Numbered from the stretch's first letter, positions 35,299-44,347 are shown. The stretch: DNA of 64,000 nt from Paenibacillus sp. J2TS4 (GCF_018403245.1 NZ_BOSH01000015.1:116250-180249); one strand, 5' to 3'. Program-made: numbers and translations. The notes: generated by a model not told the origin, from the letters alone.

Positions 35299-35476
35299 TG
35301 CAAAAATACAGTACTTTAAACCAGAATCCGCTCTTTTCCAATGATCGCCTGCGAAAATACAGTACATTTCTTCGATTCAGCCATATTTGGACCTCTACAG
35401 GCTGAATCTACTGTATTTTTGCAGTAGATCCCTGGAAAGAGGTCAAAAGTTACCAAAATGGCTGTACTTTTGCAGT
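35299..35476. repeat. Four-core intergenic repeat element, locus 3 (51-62-51 spacing)
   Basis: Cores start at 35299 (TGCAAAAATACAG), 35350 (TGCGAAAATACAG), 35412 (TGTATTTTTGCAG) and 35463 (TGTACTTTTGCAG): two direct, then two inverted, with spacing 51, 62, 51, exactly as at 259-434. Between the inner cores GATTCAGCC / GGCTGAATC (35374-35408) forms a central dyad. No gene lies between 35033 and 35770. Confidence 0.8.
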
Positions 35477-35613
35477 CAATATAAAATCTAGAAAGATTTG
35501 ATCTATCGGAAGCAGTAAGGGGCACCAGACTCGCTTGATGCTAGAGAAGTATGATGCAGCAGTAGTAGCTGAAATAGTAGAAGCAGTTGTAATATTGTAG
35601 GGATTGTCATGTC

Positions 35614-35658
35614 AAAAAAGAGGAATCGGAGTGGCCGCAGCCGCATCGATTCCTCTTG
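35614..35658 (-). terminator. Terminator of the DEAD-box helicase gene
   Basis: On the minus strand GAGGAATCG / CGATTCCTC with an 18-base GC-rich loop, followed by six T. It lies about 115 bases after the helicase stop. Confidence 0.8.
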
Positions 35659-35770
35659 TATATCTGCTGCAATGCAGGGTCATATCCTAGCGAAGGGAGC
35701 GGCCGCTTTCAGTTTTCAGCTTTGTTGCTTCAAAACTTCCCAAGCCGTCACTGACTCGCTTGCGCGGGAA

Positions 35771-37378
35771 TTACCTCCCCCTGCGCCCCTTACTCCCCCT
35801 TGGCGAGCTATTCCCCCTCGCTCCTCCGGATCTCGTTTGGCCGTGCCTCGCCGGCTTGCTGAGGCCGAGGCTCGTCCCGGCTTCAGGCCGCCGCTTGCCT
35901 GCGCGGCCTCCAGCGGAGGCTGCCCGCCCGATCTCGGGCCGGCCGCGTCGCTCTGGCCGACCGGGCCGCTCGGTGCGCTCCGTTTTCCCATAGCGCTCAG
36001 CTCGCACAGAGCGCTGGGAACGCTCGGGCTGCCCTGAGGCCGCCGCTCGGTCGTTGCGTCGGTTGCGCCCTTCCTGCGCTCCTCGGAGGCTTACCCGGGC
36101 TTCACTCTCGTGACCGATACTGCCGCTTCCGTACCTTATCCCAGCCCGATTCGCACTCCCCTTGCGCTCCTGACCCCTAGGCTCGCCACGGCTTATTCGC
36201 CGCTCGCCTCCTCCACGCCGCTCTTGGCTGAGTTCCGAGCCTGCGGACATGTCGTATGCCGCAAGCTTATCCAACGGCTTCCGGCGGATCGACATTCGGA
36301 TTCCTCTCTCAATGTTGGCCAGCGCCACCCGATCCCTCGGGGAAACAAGCGTGACCGCCACTCCCTCGCCTCCTGCTCTTCCCGTTCGACCAATTCTGTG
36401 AATGTAGCTTTCGGCATCCGGCGGAATGTCATAGTTGAAGACATGGGTCACGCCTTCCACGTCCAGACCTCTCGCTGCTACGTCAGTAGCTACCAGCAGT
36501 TGAATCCTGGCTTCCCGAAAACGCTCCATCACTTGCTCCCGCTTGGCCTGAGACAAATCACCGTGAAGCTCATCCGAATCGTATCCGGCCTCCTGCAGCT
36601 CCGCATTCAGCTTGCTGACCCTTCGCTTGGTACGGCAAAACAGAATGGCCAAATACGGCCGGTACTGATCGATCAACTGGCGAAGAGCCGCCAGTTTGCC
36701 CCGGTCGGTCGTCTCCACGACAGATTGCCGAATCTCCTTGACCGGCATTTGTCGCTCTTCTGCCTGGACCGTTACAGGCTCGCGCATATATCGGCTGGCC
36801 AGCCTCCGAACCGACTCCGGCATCGTCGCCGAGAATAACATCGTTTGCCTTTTATATGGAAGCTGCTCGATGATCTCTTCCACTTCATTAAGAAAACCAA
36901 TATGCAGCATTTGATCCGCTTCATCCAAAACAAACATGGAAACAGTAGATAGACGAACCGTCCCTCTCCGCATATGATCAAGAAGTCTCCCCGGAGTGGC
37001 GACGATTATCGAAATCCCGCCCTGCAGCTTCTTAAGCTGACGTTCTACATCCTGTCCGCCGTAGACGCAAAGCACCTGGGACTGCTCTTGGGTAATCAAC
37101 AGTTTGTTGACTTCGTTCGTAATCTGCAGAGCCAGCTCCCGGGTCGGCGTCATGATCAAAGCTTGGACTCCGTCCACATTCGGGTCGATTCTCTCCAGAA
37201 TCGGCAGCAAGAAGGCTATCGTTTTGCCCGATCCTGTTTGTGCTCTGGCGATCGTGTCCTTCCCGGCCAGCAGCAAGGGAATAGCCTGCTCTTGAATCGG
37301 AGTAGGCTGCCCAATTCCATAAGTTTTTAATACCGCGCTCCATTTGGCGCTAATTCCTAATCCTTCAAATCCGGACAA
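35771..37378 (-). CDS. DEAD-box ATP-dependent RNA helicase with RG-rich tail
   Basis: 535 residues. All core motifs are present: the Q motif GIGQPTPIQEQAI, AQTGSGKT (I), PTRELALQ (Ia), TPGRLLDH (Ib), VLDEADQML (II), SATMPESV (III), ILFCRTKRRV (IV), ATDVAARGLDVEGV (V) and HRIGRTGRAG (VI). From about residue 375 a 160-residue Arg/Gly/Ser-rich tail follows, coded by unusually GC-rich DNA. Such tails bind RNA nonspecifically. The start is TTG at 37378 with GAGGG seven bases upstream; no in-frame ATG fits the Q motif. It belongs to the CshA/CshE/DbpA group, probably in ribosome assembly or cold response. Confidence 0.93.
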   Translation of the reverse strand: MSGFEGLGISAKWSAVLKTYGIGQPTPIQEQAIPLLLAGKDTIARAQTGSGKTIAFLLPILERIDPNVDGVQALIMTPTRELALQITNEVNKLLITQEQSQVLCVYGGQDVERQLKKLQGGISIIVATPGRLLDHMRRGTVRLSTVSMFVLDEADQMLHIGFLNEVEEIIEQLPYKRQTMLFSATMPESVRRLASRYMREPVTVQAEERQMPVKEIRQSVVETTDRGKLAALRQLIDQYRPYLAILFCRTKRRVSKLNAELQEAGYDSDELHGDLSQAKREQVMERFREARIQLLVATDVAARGLDVEGVTHVFNYDIPPDAESYIHRIGRTGRAGGEGVAVTLVSPRDRVALANIERGIRMSIRRKPLDKLAAYDMSAGSELSQERRGGGERRISRGEPRGQERKGSANRAGIRYGSGSIGHESEARVSLRGAQEGRNRRNDRAAASGQPERSQRSVRAERYGKTERTERPGRPERRGRPEIGRAASAGGRAGKRRPEAGTSLGLSKPARHGQTRSGGARGNSSPRGSKGRRGR

Positions 37379-37425
37379 GAAGGTCCCTCATTTCCAATGT
37401 GTTATTTTTCAGAAAAAATACGAAT

Positions 37426-37659
37426 CTATGACATAGAAGGATTATCCGGGAGTGTGGATTCAGAAAGAATCGCCTTCACTCTTCCCACCTGCCCGTCCTG
37501 CAGGCGGACTTTAATTCCATGAGGATGATACGCCGAATTCGTCAGAATATCTTTGACCTGTCCTCTCGTCGTTTTCCCGGAACGTTGATCCTGCTTAAGG
37601 ACCACATCCACTTCCAGCCCTGCATGGATATGTTCTCTGTACTTTCCGTTGTGCGCCAT
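37426..37659 (-). CDS. ywbE: YwbE-family small protein
   Basis: 77 residues. The text GLEVDVVLKQDQRSGKTTRGQVKDILTNSAYHPHGIKVRL is typical of the YwbE family found across Bacillales and other bacteria. It looks like a small beta-barrel of the OB or SH3 sort. The function is unknown; family members are often near RNA or translation genes, and here the helicase gene follows 48 bases downstream on the same strand. AAAGGA precedes the ATG. Confidence 0.88.
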   Translation of the reverse strand: MAHNGKYREHIHAGLEVDVVLKQDQRSGKTTRGQVKDILTNSAYHPHGIKVRLQDGQVGRVKAILSESTLPDNPSMS

Positions 37660-38078
37660 GATGGTATCCTTTTCTCCCGTTAATCATATTAGTGGATAAA
37701 CCAGCCTATAGGTACTTAGTGGTTATTCCAGATTCGAGAGGAACTTAATGAGCCCCTCCCAAGTTAACATTTTCGTATTATACACCTTTTGCTAATCTTT
37801 ATGGTTCCTTAGAAGCCGAAAGTTTAATAATATTTTTACAAAACAAAAAAGACTCAAAACCGGAATCCGTGCTTGACGAAATAAATATGCCTCATGGTAA
37901 TCCATGTTTCGTCCTGTTCTATCCTGTTATGTTCTACCCGGTTATGGCTTGGGCTTCATTTTAAGTTGCGGCGTCACTTCACTGGCCTCACAATAAAAGA
38001 TGCGAATCGGAAGCGAGAGCTGTTTGCTTTTAATGTTATGGCAAATGGCCTGGAGGCAGGTAGGAAAACAAATTAAGG

Positions 38079-38252
38079 TGCGATTGTACACCCCAATTGT
38101 ATGGATTTAGCTATTTTCGGGATTAAGGTGTAAAAATTCGCTCTAATTTTCACGTTTTTGGAAAAAACGATGATTTCACCCATTTAGAGGGTATTTTTGC
38201 TCTTGAATGCCCGTTTCGTGAGAAAGGTTGGATTTAAGAGGTATTTTTGCAC
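38079..38252 (-). repeat. Four-core intergenic repeat element, locus 4 (50-61-50 spacing)
   Basis: Cores start at 38079 (TGCGATTGTACA), 38129 (TGTAAAAATTCG), 38190 (GGTATTTTTGCT) and 38240 (GGTATTTTTGCA). Its reverse complement lines up with 14870-15046 over the whole element, including GTGAAATCATC in the centre and ATTTTTACACCTTA. The rest of 37660-38397 shows no gene. Confidence 0.8.
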
Positions 38253-38316
38253 TTCAATCCGCCTCCATTGGGTGAGAAGGAGATTTGGACGTCAAGCACT
38301 TAGTATAGTTCGAGCC

Positions 38317-38345
38317 ACAAAAAAAGTAGACCCTAAAGGCTACTT
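38317..38345 (-). terminator. Terminator after the haemolysin III gene
   Basis: AAGTAG / CTACTT stem followed on the minus strand by a run of seven or more T (complement of 38319-38325). Confidence 0.7.
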
Positions 38346-38397
38346 TATCTACATGAGTTTCCTCAGATTTGTCCTCTCGCCCAAAAGTTAATACCTG

Positions 38398-39039
38398 TCA
38401 GGGAAGCACATGCAGGAGGATCGCAAAGAAATGAAAGATCGATCCGGCCAGCACGAATAAATGCCATAAAGCATGATGGAATGGGAAGCTCCGCCATACA
38501 TAGAAAACCGTTCCCGCCGTATAAAATATCCCGCCGACTACTAATAAAACCAATCCGCTTCGACTTAAATTGGTAACGAGGGGCTCCCAAGCAAAAACGA
38601 TAAGCCATCCCATTGCAATGTACAAAAGGGTGGAGGTAAAAAGGAATTTTTTGGTGAAAAATGACTTGAATAGGACTCCCAGCGCAGCAATTCCCCAAAT
38701 GACCCCGAACAGCACCCATCCCAATGTGCCTTGAACGACGTGCAGTAATATAGGAGTGTAGGTTCCGGCAATAAACAGATAGATCGCGGAATGATCAAAA
38801 ATTTCAAATAAATCCTTGACCTTTCCTTCGGGAAAGCTATGCACGAGAGTAGAACATGAATAGAGCAGCAGCATCGTCACACCGTAGACAATGAAACTGA
38901 TGACATGAAGAGCCGTCCCCTGCAAGCTGGCAAATACAATTAGCAGAACAAGCGCAGCCACACTCAAAACCGCTCCGATGCCGTGAATGGTGGCGTTAGC
39001 TATCTCTTCCCTCTTCGTAAACACATGGGTGTTTGCCAT
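38398..39039 (-). CDS. Haemolysin III / TrhA-family membrane protein (YplQ-like)
   Basis: 213 residues, seven hydrophobic helices. PAQR-type conserved residues are present: EEIANATIHGIG at the N-terminus, YSCSTLVHSF, FDHSAIYLFIAGTYTPI (Asp-His) and the C-terminal HALWHLFVLAGSIFHFFA with paired His that bind zinc in this superfamily. Despite the name it is not a secreted toxin; TrhA proteins affect membrane fluidity and lipid homeostasis. AAGGAAAGG precedes the ATG. It is a single gene. Confidence 0.92.
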   Translation of the reverse strand: MANTHVFTKREEIANATIHGIGAVLSVAALVLLIVFASLQGTALHVISFIVYGVTMLLLYSCSTLVHSFPEGKVKDLFEIFDHSAIYLFIAGTYTPILLHVVQGTLGWVLFGVIWGIAALGVLFKSFFTKKFLFTSTLLYIAMGWLIVFAWEPLVTNLSRSGLVLLVVGGIFYTAGTVFYVWRSFPFHHALWHLFVLAGSIFHFFAILLHVLP

Positions 39040-39207
39040 AGAACCATCTACCTTTCCTTACGCCTTTCTATTAATTATAACCCATTAGGAGTGCAATTTC
39101 TTCCTCCTGCGCTCATTAGCCGCAAACAAATAAAGTATAAGCTGGAAAGAAGAAGAGTGCGAGAAGACAGCCGGGAAGTCGGAAAGAGTTCTTCAGTTGA
39201 CAAATGA

Positions 39208-39531
39208 TTATGGAATAAAATATTGAATGACGGATGCTTTACCATCCTCTACTTCTACTTCAGCATACGCCCCGTTGATAAAGGTTATTTGTGGGGGAAC
39301 ATGCCCGCAATCGATATCATAAATGATCGGGATTTGAAGCTCTTCAAAGAGTTCCTTGTAGATATCTTCCACCGTGTAATTATCTACAGTCTGGTTAGCC
39401 TCGCTTCTTCCAAACATAAGACCGGAACAATTCTCAAACCAACCTGCCAGCTTCATTTGAACTAATGACCTGCGTAAATCGGTTGTAGTCAGAATTGTTT
39501 TAGAACTATAGGTGTTAAGTTGGAAGCCCTT
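39208..39531 (-). pseudogene. C-terminal relic of an LD-carboxypeptidase (MccF/S66-like)
   Basis: Only the last third of the protein remains: SLVQMKLAGWFENCSGLMFGRSEAN, then IPIIYDIDCGHVPPQITFINGAYAEVEV, matching the end of S66 LD-carboxypeptidases (the family's MccF-like branch), including the Asp-Cys-Gly-His that carries the catalytic His. The N-terminal two thirds with the catalytic Ser are missing. Upstream of about 39531 the frame turns into sequence that reads as a GNAT fragment on the other strand, so a deletion has joined the two. It is unlikely to be functional. Confidence 0.75.
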
Positions 39532-39539
39532 AATAGGAG

Positions 39540-39796
39540 GGCTGCATGAATCTCCACAAGAGATTAGGCTGATTGATTTGTCTCTACTACCTGAATACAG
39601 GAATGTCGGGATTGGGACGGCTTTCTTGAAGAATTTGCAGGAAACGGCCTCAGCGTACGGAAAGCCTATTCGACTCCATGTCATCCGGTCCAATCCTGCC
39701 GTATCTTTATATAAACGGCTAGGTTTTCACATGCTCGGGAGCAACGGACTTTACGCAGCGATGGAATGGGAATTGATAAAAACAGGAGGAATCTAA
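39540..39796 (+). pseudogene. C-terminal relic of a GNAT acetyltransferase
   Basis: The retained part reads EIRLIDLSLLPEYRNVGIGTAFLKNL, the acetyl-CoA-binding R/Q-x-x-G-x-G/A region of GNAT enzymes, and then NPAVSLYKRLGFHML near the C-terminus. The N-terminal part of the fold is missing; the frame runs back only into the LD-carboxypeptidase relic on the opposite strand. An intact ribosome site AGGAGG overlaps its 3' end and serves the next relic. Confidence 0.7.
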
Positions 39797-39965
39797 ATGG
39801 CAGATCCATTTCTGGGTAGATTCGAAAGTTTGGTTTTAATTTTTTGCTCAGGATGGATGGGAATTTTGTGAAGGGCAAATTGTTGCCGATCAATCAAAAC
39901 CAAGCTTTATTTTCCCTGCTAGGAACAACAATGCATGGTGGTAACTGGATCACCTTACAACGCCG
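39797..39965 (+). pseudogene. Frameshifted relic of a phage-tail-collar (MdpB-type) protein
   Basis: The frame begins MADPFLG after AGGAGG, which is how small tail-collar proteins begin. It then changes frame: FAQDGWEFCEGQ is read in a second frame and LLPINQNQALFSLLGTTMHGGNW in a third. Together these reproduce the N-terminus of the family (GxIxxFAxxxxPxGWxxCdGQLLxIsqNxALFsLLGTTyGG). At least two frameshifts and loss of the C-terminal part make it dead. The GNAT-then-collar order with no gap suggests both relics came from one operon. Confidence 0.75.
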
Positions 39966-39995
39966 CAACGCGCGCAGAAACCCGCGCGCGTTGCG
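39964..39995. repeat. Strong GC-rich hairpin
   Basis: CGCAACGCGCGC / GCGCGCGTTGCG, a perfect 12-bp stem, just after the tail-collar relic and 44 bases after the phosphorylase stop on the other strand. No clear T-tract on either strand. It may end transcription or mark the edge of the deleted region. Confidence 0.6.
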
Positions 39996-40038
39996 AGAAC
40001 ACCTTGCAATGACATTATATTGATTCGCAATGATTTGC

Positions 40039-40779
40039 TTAGCTTTGCTCGCTTCGAGCCAATCGAGCAACGGCCTGGAGCGCGATTTCGATTTCACGGT
40101 CCACTGCTTTCGCCACCGCATCCGTATGAGGATCGTACACCTCAGACAAATCTTCATCGGCGAAGCCGTCCACCGCCAGAATCGCTCCGGCACGGGCTCC
40201 GCGCAATGAAGAGACGACATACAGCGCCGCAATCTCCATCTCGACGGCCAGGACGCCCGCTTGCTTGTATTTGCGGTGAGGCAGCTCCTCTACCCCGGTG
40301 AAGAAAGCGTCATAGCAGACGGTGATCCCTGTCCGAACGACGCCGCTGCCCGGAACGTCTGCAGCTGCCGCCTCCAGAGCCGCCACCACGCCGCTGTCCG
40401 CAACCGCCGGATAACCGGAGGGCACCAACTGTTTGGTCAGACCTTCTTCCCTGGCCGCTGCCTTGCTGATGACGAGACTTCCAGCAGGGATGTCTGCGTG
40501 ATAAGAGCCGCACGTCCCGACTCGAATCAAGGTGCGGACACCTGCGCGGATAAGCTCCTCGAAGCAGACCGCCGCGCCAGGCGAGCCTACTCCGTGGCTA
40601 ACGACTGCCAGACGCACCCCGTCATACTCGCCTGCGAAGGTCCGGTATTCCCGGGCAAAGGACAACTCTTTAGCCTTATCGAGCTTATCGGCGATAGCCT
40701 TGGCCCGCCGCGGGTCCCCACATACGATGGCATAAGGCGGCATATCCTCCGAATGAATCTGTAAGATAGGCAGGTACAT
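40039..40779 (-). CDS. Nucleoside phosphorylase, NP-I family (uridine phosphorylase/PNP type)
   Basis: About 246 residues of the trimeric/hexameric NP-I fold. Phosphate site GDPRRAKAIA near residue 20, RVGTCGSYHADIPAGSLVISKAA in the middle, and the ribose-binding AVEMEIAALYVV near residue 180, all typical. It splits nucleosides with phosphate to base and (deoxy)ribose-1-phosphate. The ATG at 40779 has AAGGGGG six bases upstream. It is the last gene of the nucleoside-import operon, which makes salvage of imported nucleosides its likely role. Whether it prefers uridine or purine nucleosides cannot be settled by eye; uridine phosphorylase is my first guess. Confidence 0.9.
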   Translation of the reverse strand: MYLPILQIHSEDMPPYAIVCGDPRRAKAIADKLDKAKELSFAREYRTFAGEYDGVRLAVVSHGVGSPGAAVCFEELIRAGVRTLIRVGTCGSYHADIPAGSLVISKAAAREEGLTKQLVPSGYPAVADSGVVAALEAAAADVPGSGVVRTGITVCYDAFFTGVEELPHRKYKQAGVLAVEMEIAALYVVSSLRGARAGAILAVDGFADEDLSEVYDPHTDAVAKAVDREIEIALQAVARLARSEQS

Positions 40780-40825
40780 ATCCATCCCCCTTAAAAATAA
40801 ATTAACAAGAGTCGTACAACTGCGA

Positions 40826-41746
40826 TTATCGGGAGCTTCCACCCGCTTTAGTGGAATCCCCTATAGACTTCTTTCCCTTGAAGAAGAAAAGAGCCGCAAA
40901 AGTGATCACATAAGGCAGCATCATCGTAAACTGAGTGGGCAGAGAGAAGCCCTGCAGACGAATGCTTAATGCATCCATCAACCCGAAGAAGAGGCTGGCA
41001 ACCATCACTCCAAGCGGATGAGATTGGCCCAGCATCATCGCCACCAGCGCAATGAATCCGCGTCCTGCTGTCATTCCTTCGGCAAACATCGTCAATTGAC
41101 CAAGCGATAACTGAGCACCGGCCAAGCCGCAAAGAACCCCACACATTATAACGGCGCCATACTGATAGCGGGAAACTCGCATCCCCATACTTCTGGCCGC
41201 CACCGGATTCTCTCCCACCGCAAGCAGCCTGAAGCCCGAGACCGTCTTCCTGAAATACATATGCAGGATGATGACGAAGATAAAGGTGATAAAGACAAGC
41301 GGGGACTGGCCCGCCAACAGCTTGCCCAGCACCGGAATATCGCTGACGATGGGAAGGTCCCATTTAGGTAATCCAACCATGTCGTTATCACGATAGGCTC
41401 CCTTGACATGGAAAATTGTCCGTAAACAGAAGGTGGTCAAACCGAGCGCCAAAAAGTTCAGCGATATCCCGACGACGATTTCGTTCGCTTTCAAATGGAT
41501 GCTGGTGTAAGCAAACAACAAGGAATACAGGACGACGCACAAGACGGCGAACAGGACGGCCAGCCAAACATTCCCCAAATAGTGATTGCCCACGATAGCC
41601 GAGAATGCCCCGACTAACACAAAGCCCTCCAGACCGACGTTGAACAGGCCGACCCGGGCACACAGCATACCGCCGAGTGCGGCGAGCAGAATCGGGGTCA
41701 CCATTCGGATCATGGAATTAAAGAGAGAAAGGTCAAACAGTTCCAT
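40826..41746 (-). CDS. nupQ: Nucleoside ABC transporter permease (NupQ/YufQ-like)
   Basis: 306 residues, eight to nine helices of the BPD_transp_2 type (ILLAALGGMLCARVGLFNVGLEGFVLVGAF; YRDNDMVGLPKWDLPIVSDIP external loop; GRGFIALVAMMLGQSHPLGVMVASLFFG). This class partners with double-domain ATPases and BMP lipoproteins to import nucleosides. It overlaps the NupP gene by 14 bases, and the phosphorylase gene follows 46 bases downstream. Confidence 0.92.
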   Translation of the reverse strand: MELFDLSLFNSMIRMVTPILLAALGGMLCARVGLFNVGLEGFVLVGAFSAIVGNHYLGNVWLAVLFAVLCVVLYSLLFAYTSIHLKANEIVVGISLNFLALGLTTFCLRTIFHVKGAYRDNDMVGLPKWDLPIVSDIPVLGKLLAGQSPLVFITFIFVIILHMYFRKTVSGFRLLAVGENPVAARSMGMRVSRYQYGAVIMCGVLCGLAGAQLSLGQLTMFAEGMTAGRGFIALVAMMLGQSHPLGVMVASLFFGLMDALSIRLQGFSLPTQFTMMLPYVITFAALFFFKGKKSIGDSTKAGGSSR

Positions 41747-42797
41747 CAGCTTTCTTCCCCTTTCTCCTTTTGATTAACGAATATCCGAATTTAGCCGAGA
41801 CGAACAGGACGATCGCGGCTTGAATGACACTTGCTATTTCCAGCGGCACCTCCGTATTCCTTTCCACGCCCATGGAGCCGGTTTGTAAGGCGGCAAGCAG
41901 CAAGGAGGCCAATGCTGCGCCCAGCGGATTCGAGCTGGCGATCAAGGCGGCCATCAGGCCGGACCAAGCGTAGCCGGGAGTAACCAAGGCTCCGTCCAAA
42001 TAGCGGTATTGCATGCCCAGAACTTCGACCGTTCCGGCCAAACCGGCCAATCCGCCGCTAATGAACAAGCCGGCAAGCATCATCGGTCCTCTACGAACTC
42101 CGCCATAAGAAGCAAACAGCGGATTATGCCCGATCATGTTGATTTCATATCCGAAGACAGAATGTTTGACAAGCAAATGGACGAGCACTGCCGCCCCCAC
42201 GGCCAAAAAGATTCCGGCATGCAGACTGGAGCCGGCAAACAGCTTGGGCAGCCAGGCGGACGCATCGATCATTGGTGTCTGGGGCAGAGCTGCGGACCCG
42301 GCTGTATCCTTAAACGGTGAACTCACTAAATAAGATGCAAAATAAGTCGCTATATAGTTCATAAGGAGCGTAGAGATAATCAGATTTATTTTGAACCGGT
42401 CATCGAGCCAGCCGGCAATAGCCCCCCAGACGCCTCCCGTAACGACACCCGCGAGCAAAGCGGCTACCAGCTTGAACCAGCCAGGGCCGGGCAAGTAAAG
42501 GGCCGTTAACGCGGCAGCAATAGCCCCCAGTACCATCTGGCCTTCGGCCCCCAGGTTGAAAAATCCGGCGCGAAAGGCAAGCGAGAGGCCAACGCCAATC
42601 AACAAAATCGGAATGGCCCGGGATAAAGTATTGGTCAAATAATAAAAGCTGCCGAAGGAGCCCTTCCACATCTCCGCATAAGTGCTTAGGACGGATTCTC
42701 CCACCAACAGAATAGCGACTGCTCCTACGGCCAAACCGGCGACCAGAGCCATTAATGGGTGAAGGAGAGACGACGCCCGCTTTTTCCAAATATTCAT
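41733..42797 (-). CDS. nupP: Nucleoside ABC transporter permease (NupP/YufP-like)
   Basis: 354 residues, nine to ten helices of the BPD_transp_2 family. LIGVGLSLAFRAGFFNLGAEGQMVLGAIAA is the family signature and ALVTPGYAWSGLMAALIASSNPLGAALASL near the C-terminus is also conserved. The ATG at 42797 forms an ATGA overlap with the ATPase stop. It forms a heterodimeric channel with the NupQ-like protein. Confidence 0.93.
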   Translation of the reverse strand: MNIWKKRASSLLHPLMALVAGLAVGAVAILLVGESVLSTYAEMWKGSFGSFYYLTNTLSRAIPILLIGVGLSLAFRAGFFNLGAEGQMVLGAIAAALTALYLPGPGWFKLVAALLAGVVTGGVWGAIAGWLDDRFKINLIISTLLMNYIATYFASYLVSSPFKDTAGSAALPQTPMIDASAWLPKLFAGSSLHAGIFLAVGAAVLVHLLVKHSVFGYEINMIGHNPLFASYGGVRRGPMMLAGLFISGGLAGLAGTVEVLGMQYRYLDGALVTPGYAWSGLMAALIASSNPLGAALASLLLAALQTGSMGVERNTEVPLEIASVIQAAIVLFVSAKFGYSLIKRRKGKKADGTV

Positions 42798-44287
42798 GCT
42801 CTATCGCCTCCCGCCATGAGCAAACCAATCTGTTCCTCCGTTGCTTCTTCACCGTTCAACTCACCGACAATCCGGCCTTCGAACATGACCAGAATCCGAT
42901 CGGCCAGTGTCATAATTTCCGACAGCTCTGAAGAAACGAGCAGAATCGCTCCCTGTTCTTCCCGCCTGCGCAAGAGCTGATCATGGATAAATTCCATAGC
43001 GCCAATATCTACGCCCCGCGTTGGTTCCGCCGCGATTAAAAAAGGCGTGTTCTGCGCCAGTTCCCGCGCAACGATCAACTTTTGCAAATTTCCTCCGGAC
43101 AGGTTCTGCGCCTTCTCGTCAATGGAAGAGGTTTTGACCGCGAATCGATCCACCCACTCGCGAACCATGGCGGAAATCTTGGTCTTCCGCAGCCAACCCG
43201 ATCTATGATATCGGCTATGGTGACCCATGACTGCATTCTCAACGACCGATGCATCTTTGGCCGCTCCCCATAAGTAGCGATCCTCGGGAATATGGGCCAG
43301 GCCGGCCTCGCGCACCTGCCCTGGTGCCGCCTGGCTAACATCGGCTCCCGCGAGCCGAATCTGCCCCGAGTCGGCTTTGCGAAGGCCGCTAAGCGCCTGA
43401 AGCAGCTCCGATTGCCCGTTGCCCGACACCCCGGCGATCCCGACGATCTCCCCGGCTTTGACCTGGAAGCTGACTTGATCCAGAAGAGGCTTCCCTTCCC
43501 CTTGAACGGTCAACTCCCGGACATCGAGAACGGCTTCTCCGAGCTTAAGTCTGCTCTTGACCCGATCCGCCAGCTCCCGCCCGACCATCAACCGGGACAC
43601 TTCCCCGACATTGGTTTCTGCCGCCTCCATCATCCCGGTTACTCGCCCATTGCGCAGCACCGTTATCCGATCAGCAACTTCCATAACCTCATGAAGCTTA
43701 TGAGTGATGAGAATAATGCTTTTGCCTTGTGCGGATAGTCTCTGGATAGTTTCCAACAGTTCCTTAACTTCCAGTGGGGTAAGTACAGCGGTAGGTTCAT
43801 CCAGTATAATAATCTCCGCTCCCTGATACAGCACTTTCAATATTTCGACGCGCTGCTGCATGCCAACCGAGCAATCGGCCACTCGCCGTCGGGGTTCCAC
43901 CGGCATGCCGTACTTGTCCCCCAACTGTTTGACCTCGGCTTCTGCCTGTTTGCGGTCGAACCATATGCCCTTGCCAGGCTCGCCTCCGGCAACGATATTT
44001 TCTGCCACGGTAAAAGACGGGAACAGCATGAAATGCTGGTGAACCATCCCGATTCCGCTGCGAATCGCCTCTAGAGGAGTGGCAAATTCAACTTCCTGGT
44101 CCCGGAGCCGGATGGCTCCTGAGGTAGGTGACTCCATACCGTACAGGATACGCATCAAAGTCGTTTTACCCGCCCCGTTCTCACCGACGACGGCATGCAC
44201 CTCTCCCTTGCGCAGGGCAAAATCAACGCCGGCATTGGCTGTAAAATCACCGTATTTCTTTGTAATCTGTTCCATTTGCAACAACAT
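42794..44287 (-). CDS. nupO: Nucleoside ABC transporter ATPase, two ATPase domains (NupO/YufO-like)
   Basis: 497 residues with two fused ABC domains. Domain 1 has GENGAGKTT (Walker A), CSVGMQQRVEILK (signature) and IIILDEPTAVL (Walker B). Domain 2 is degenerate at Walker A (GVSGNGQSE) but keeps LSGGNLQKLIVAREL and IAAEPTRGVDIGA. This is the usual pattern for simple-sugar/nucleoside class ATPases. GGAGG lies 10 bases before the ATG at 44287. It follows the binding-protein gene by 135 bases that contain a hairpin. Confidence 0.95.
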   Translation of the reverse strand: MLLQMEQITKKYGDFTANAGVDFALRKGEVHAVVGENGAGKTTLMRILYGMESPTSGAIRLRDQEVEFATPLEAIRSGIGMVHQHFMLFPSFTVAENIVAGGEPGKGIWFDRKQAEAEVKQLGDKYGMPVEPRRRVADCSVGMQQRVEILKVLYQGAEIIILDEPTAVLTPLEVKELLETIQRLSAQGKSIILITHKLHEVMEVADRITVLRNGRVTGMMEAAETNVGEVSRLMVGRELADRVKSRLKLGEAVLDVRELTVQGEGKPLLDQVSFQVKAGEIVGIAGVSGNGQSELLQALSGLRKADSGQIRLAGADVSQAAPGQVREAGLAHIPEDRYLWGAAKDASVVENAVMGHHSRYHRSGWLRKTKISAMVREWVDRFAVKTSSIDEKAQNLSGGNLQKLIVARELAQNTPFLIAAEPTRGVDIGAMEFIHDQLLRRREEQGAILLVSSELSEIMTLADRILVMFEGRIVGELNGEEATEEQIGLLMAGGDRA

Positions 44288-44321
44288 AAGGATAGTGCCT
44301 CCATCCGTCGGAGAATGAGGA

Positions 44322-44347
44322 GACCGACTGCGGGTACGCAGCCGGTC
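44322..44347 (-). terminator. Intercistronic hairpin between nupN and nupO
   Basis: GACCG-A-CTGCG / CGCAG-C-CGGTC with a GGTA loop and no T-tract, 75 bases after the binding-protein stop. It probably stabilises the nupN message or reduces read-through. Confidence 0.5.

Noticed and set aside
34802..35341. Minus-strand frame of 179 codons overlapping the 3' end of the regulator gene
   Set aside because: Low-complexity Arg/Pro/Ala translation of a GC-rich repeat, overlapping a certain gene, with no ribosome site.
35609..36838. Plus-strand frames opposite the helicase tail
   Set aside because: They lie over the GC-rich RG-tail codons of the DEAD-box gene, where high G+C removes stops on the opposite strand.
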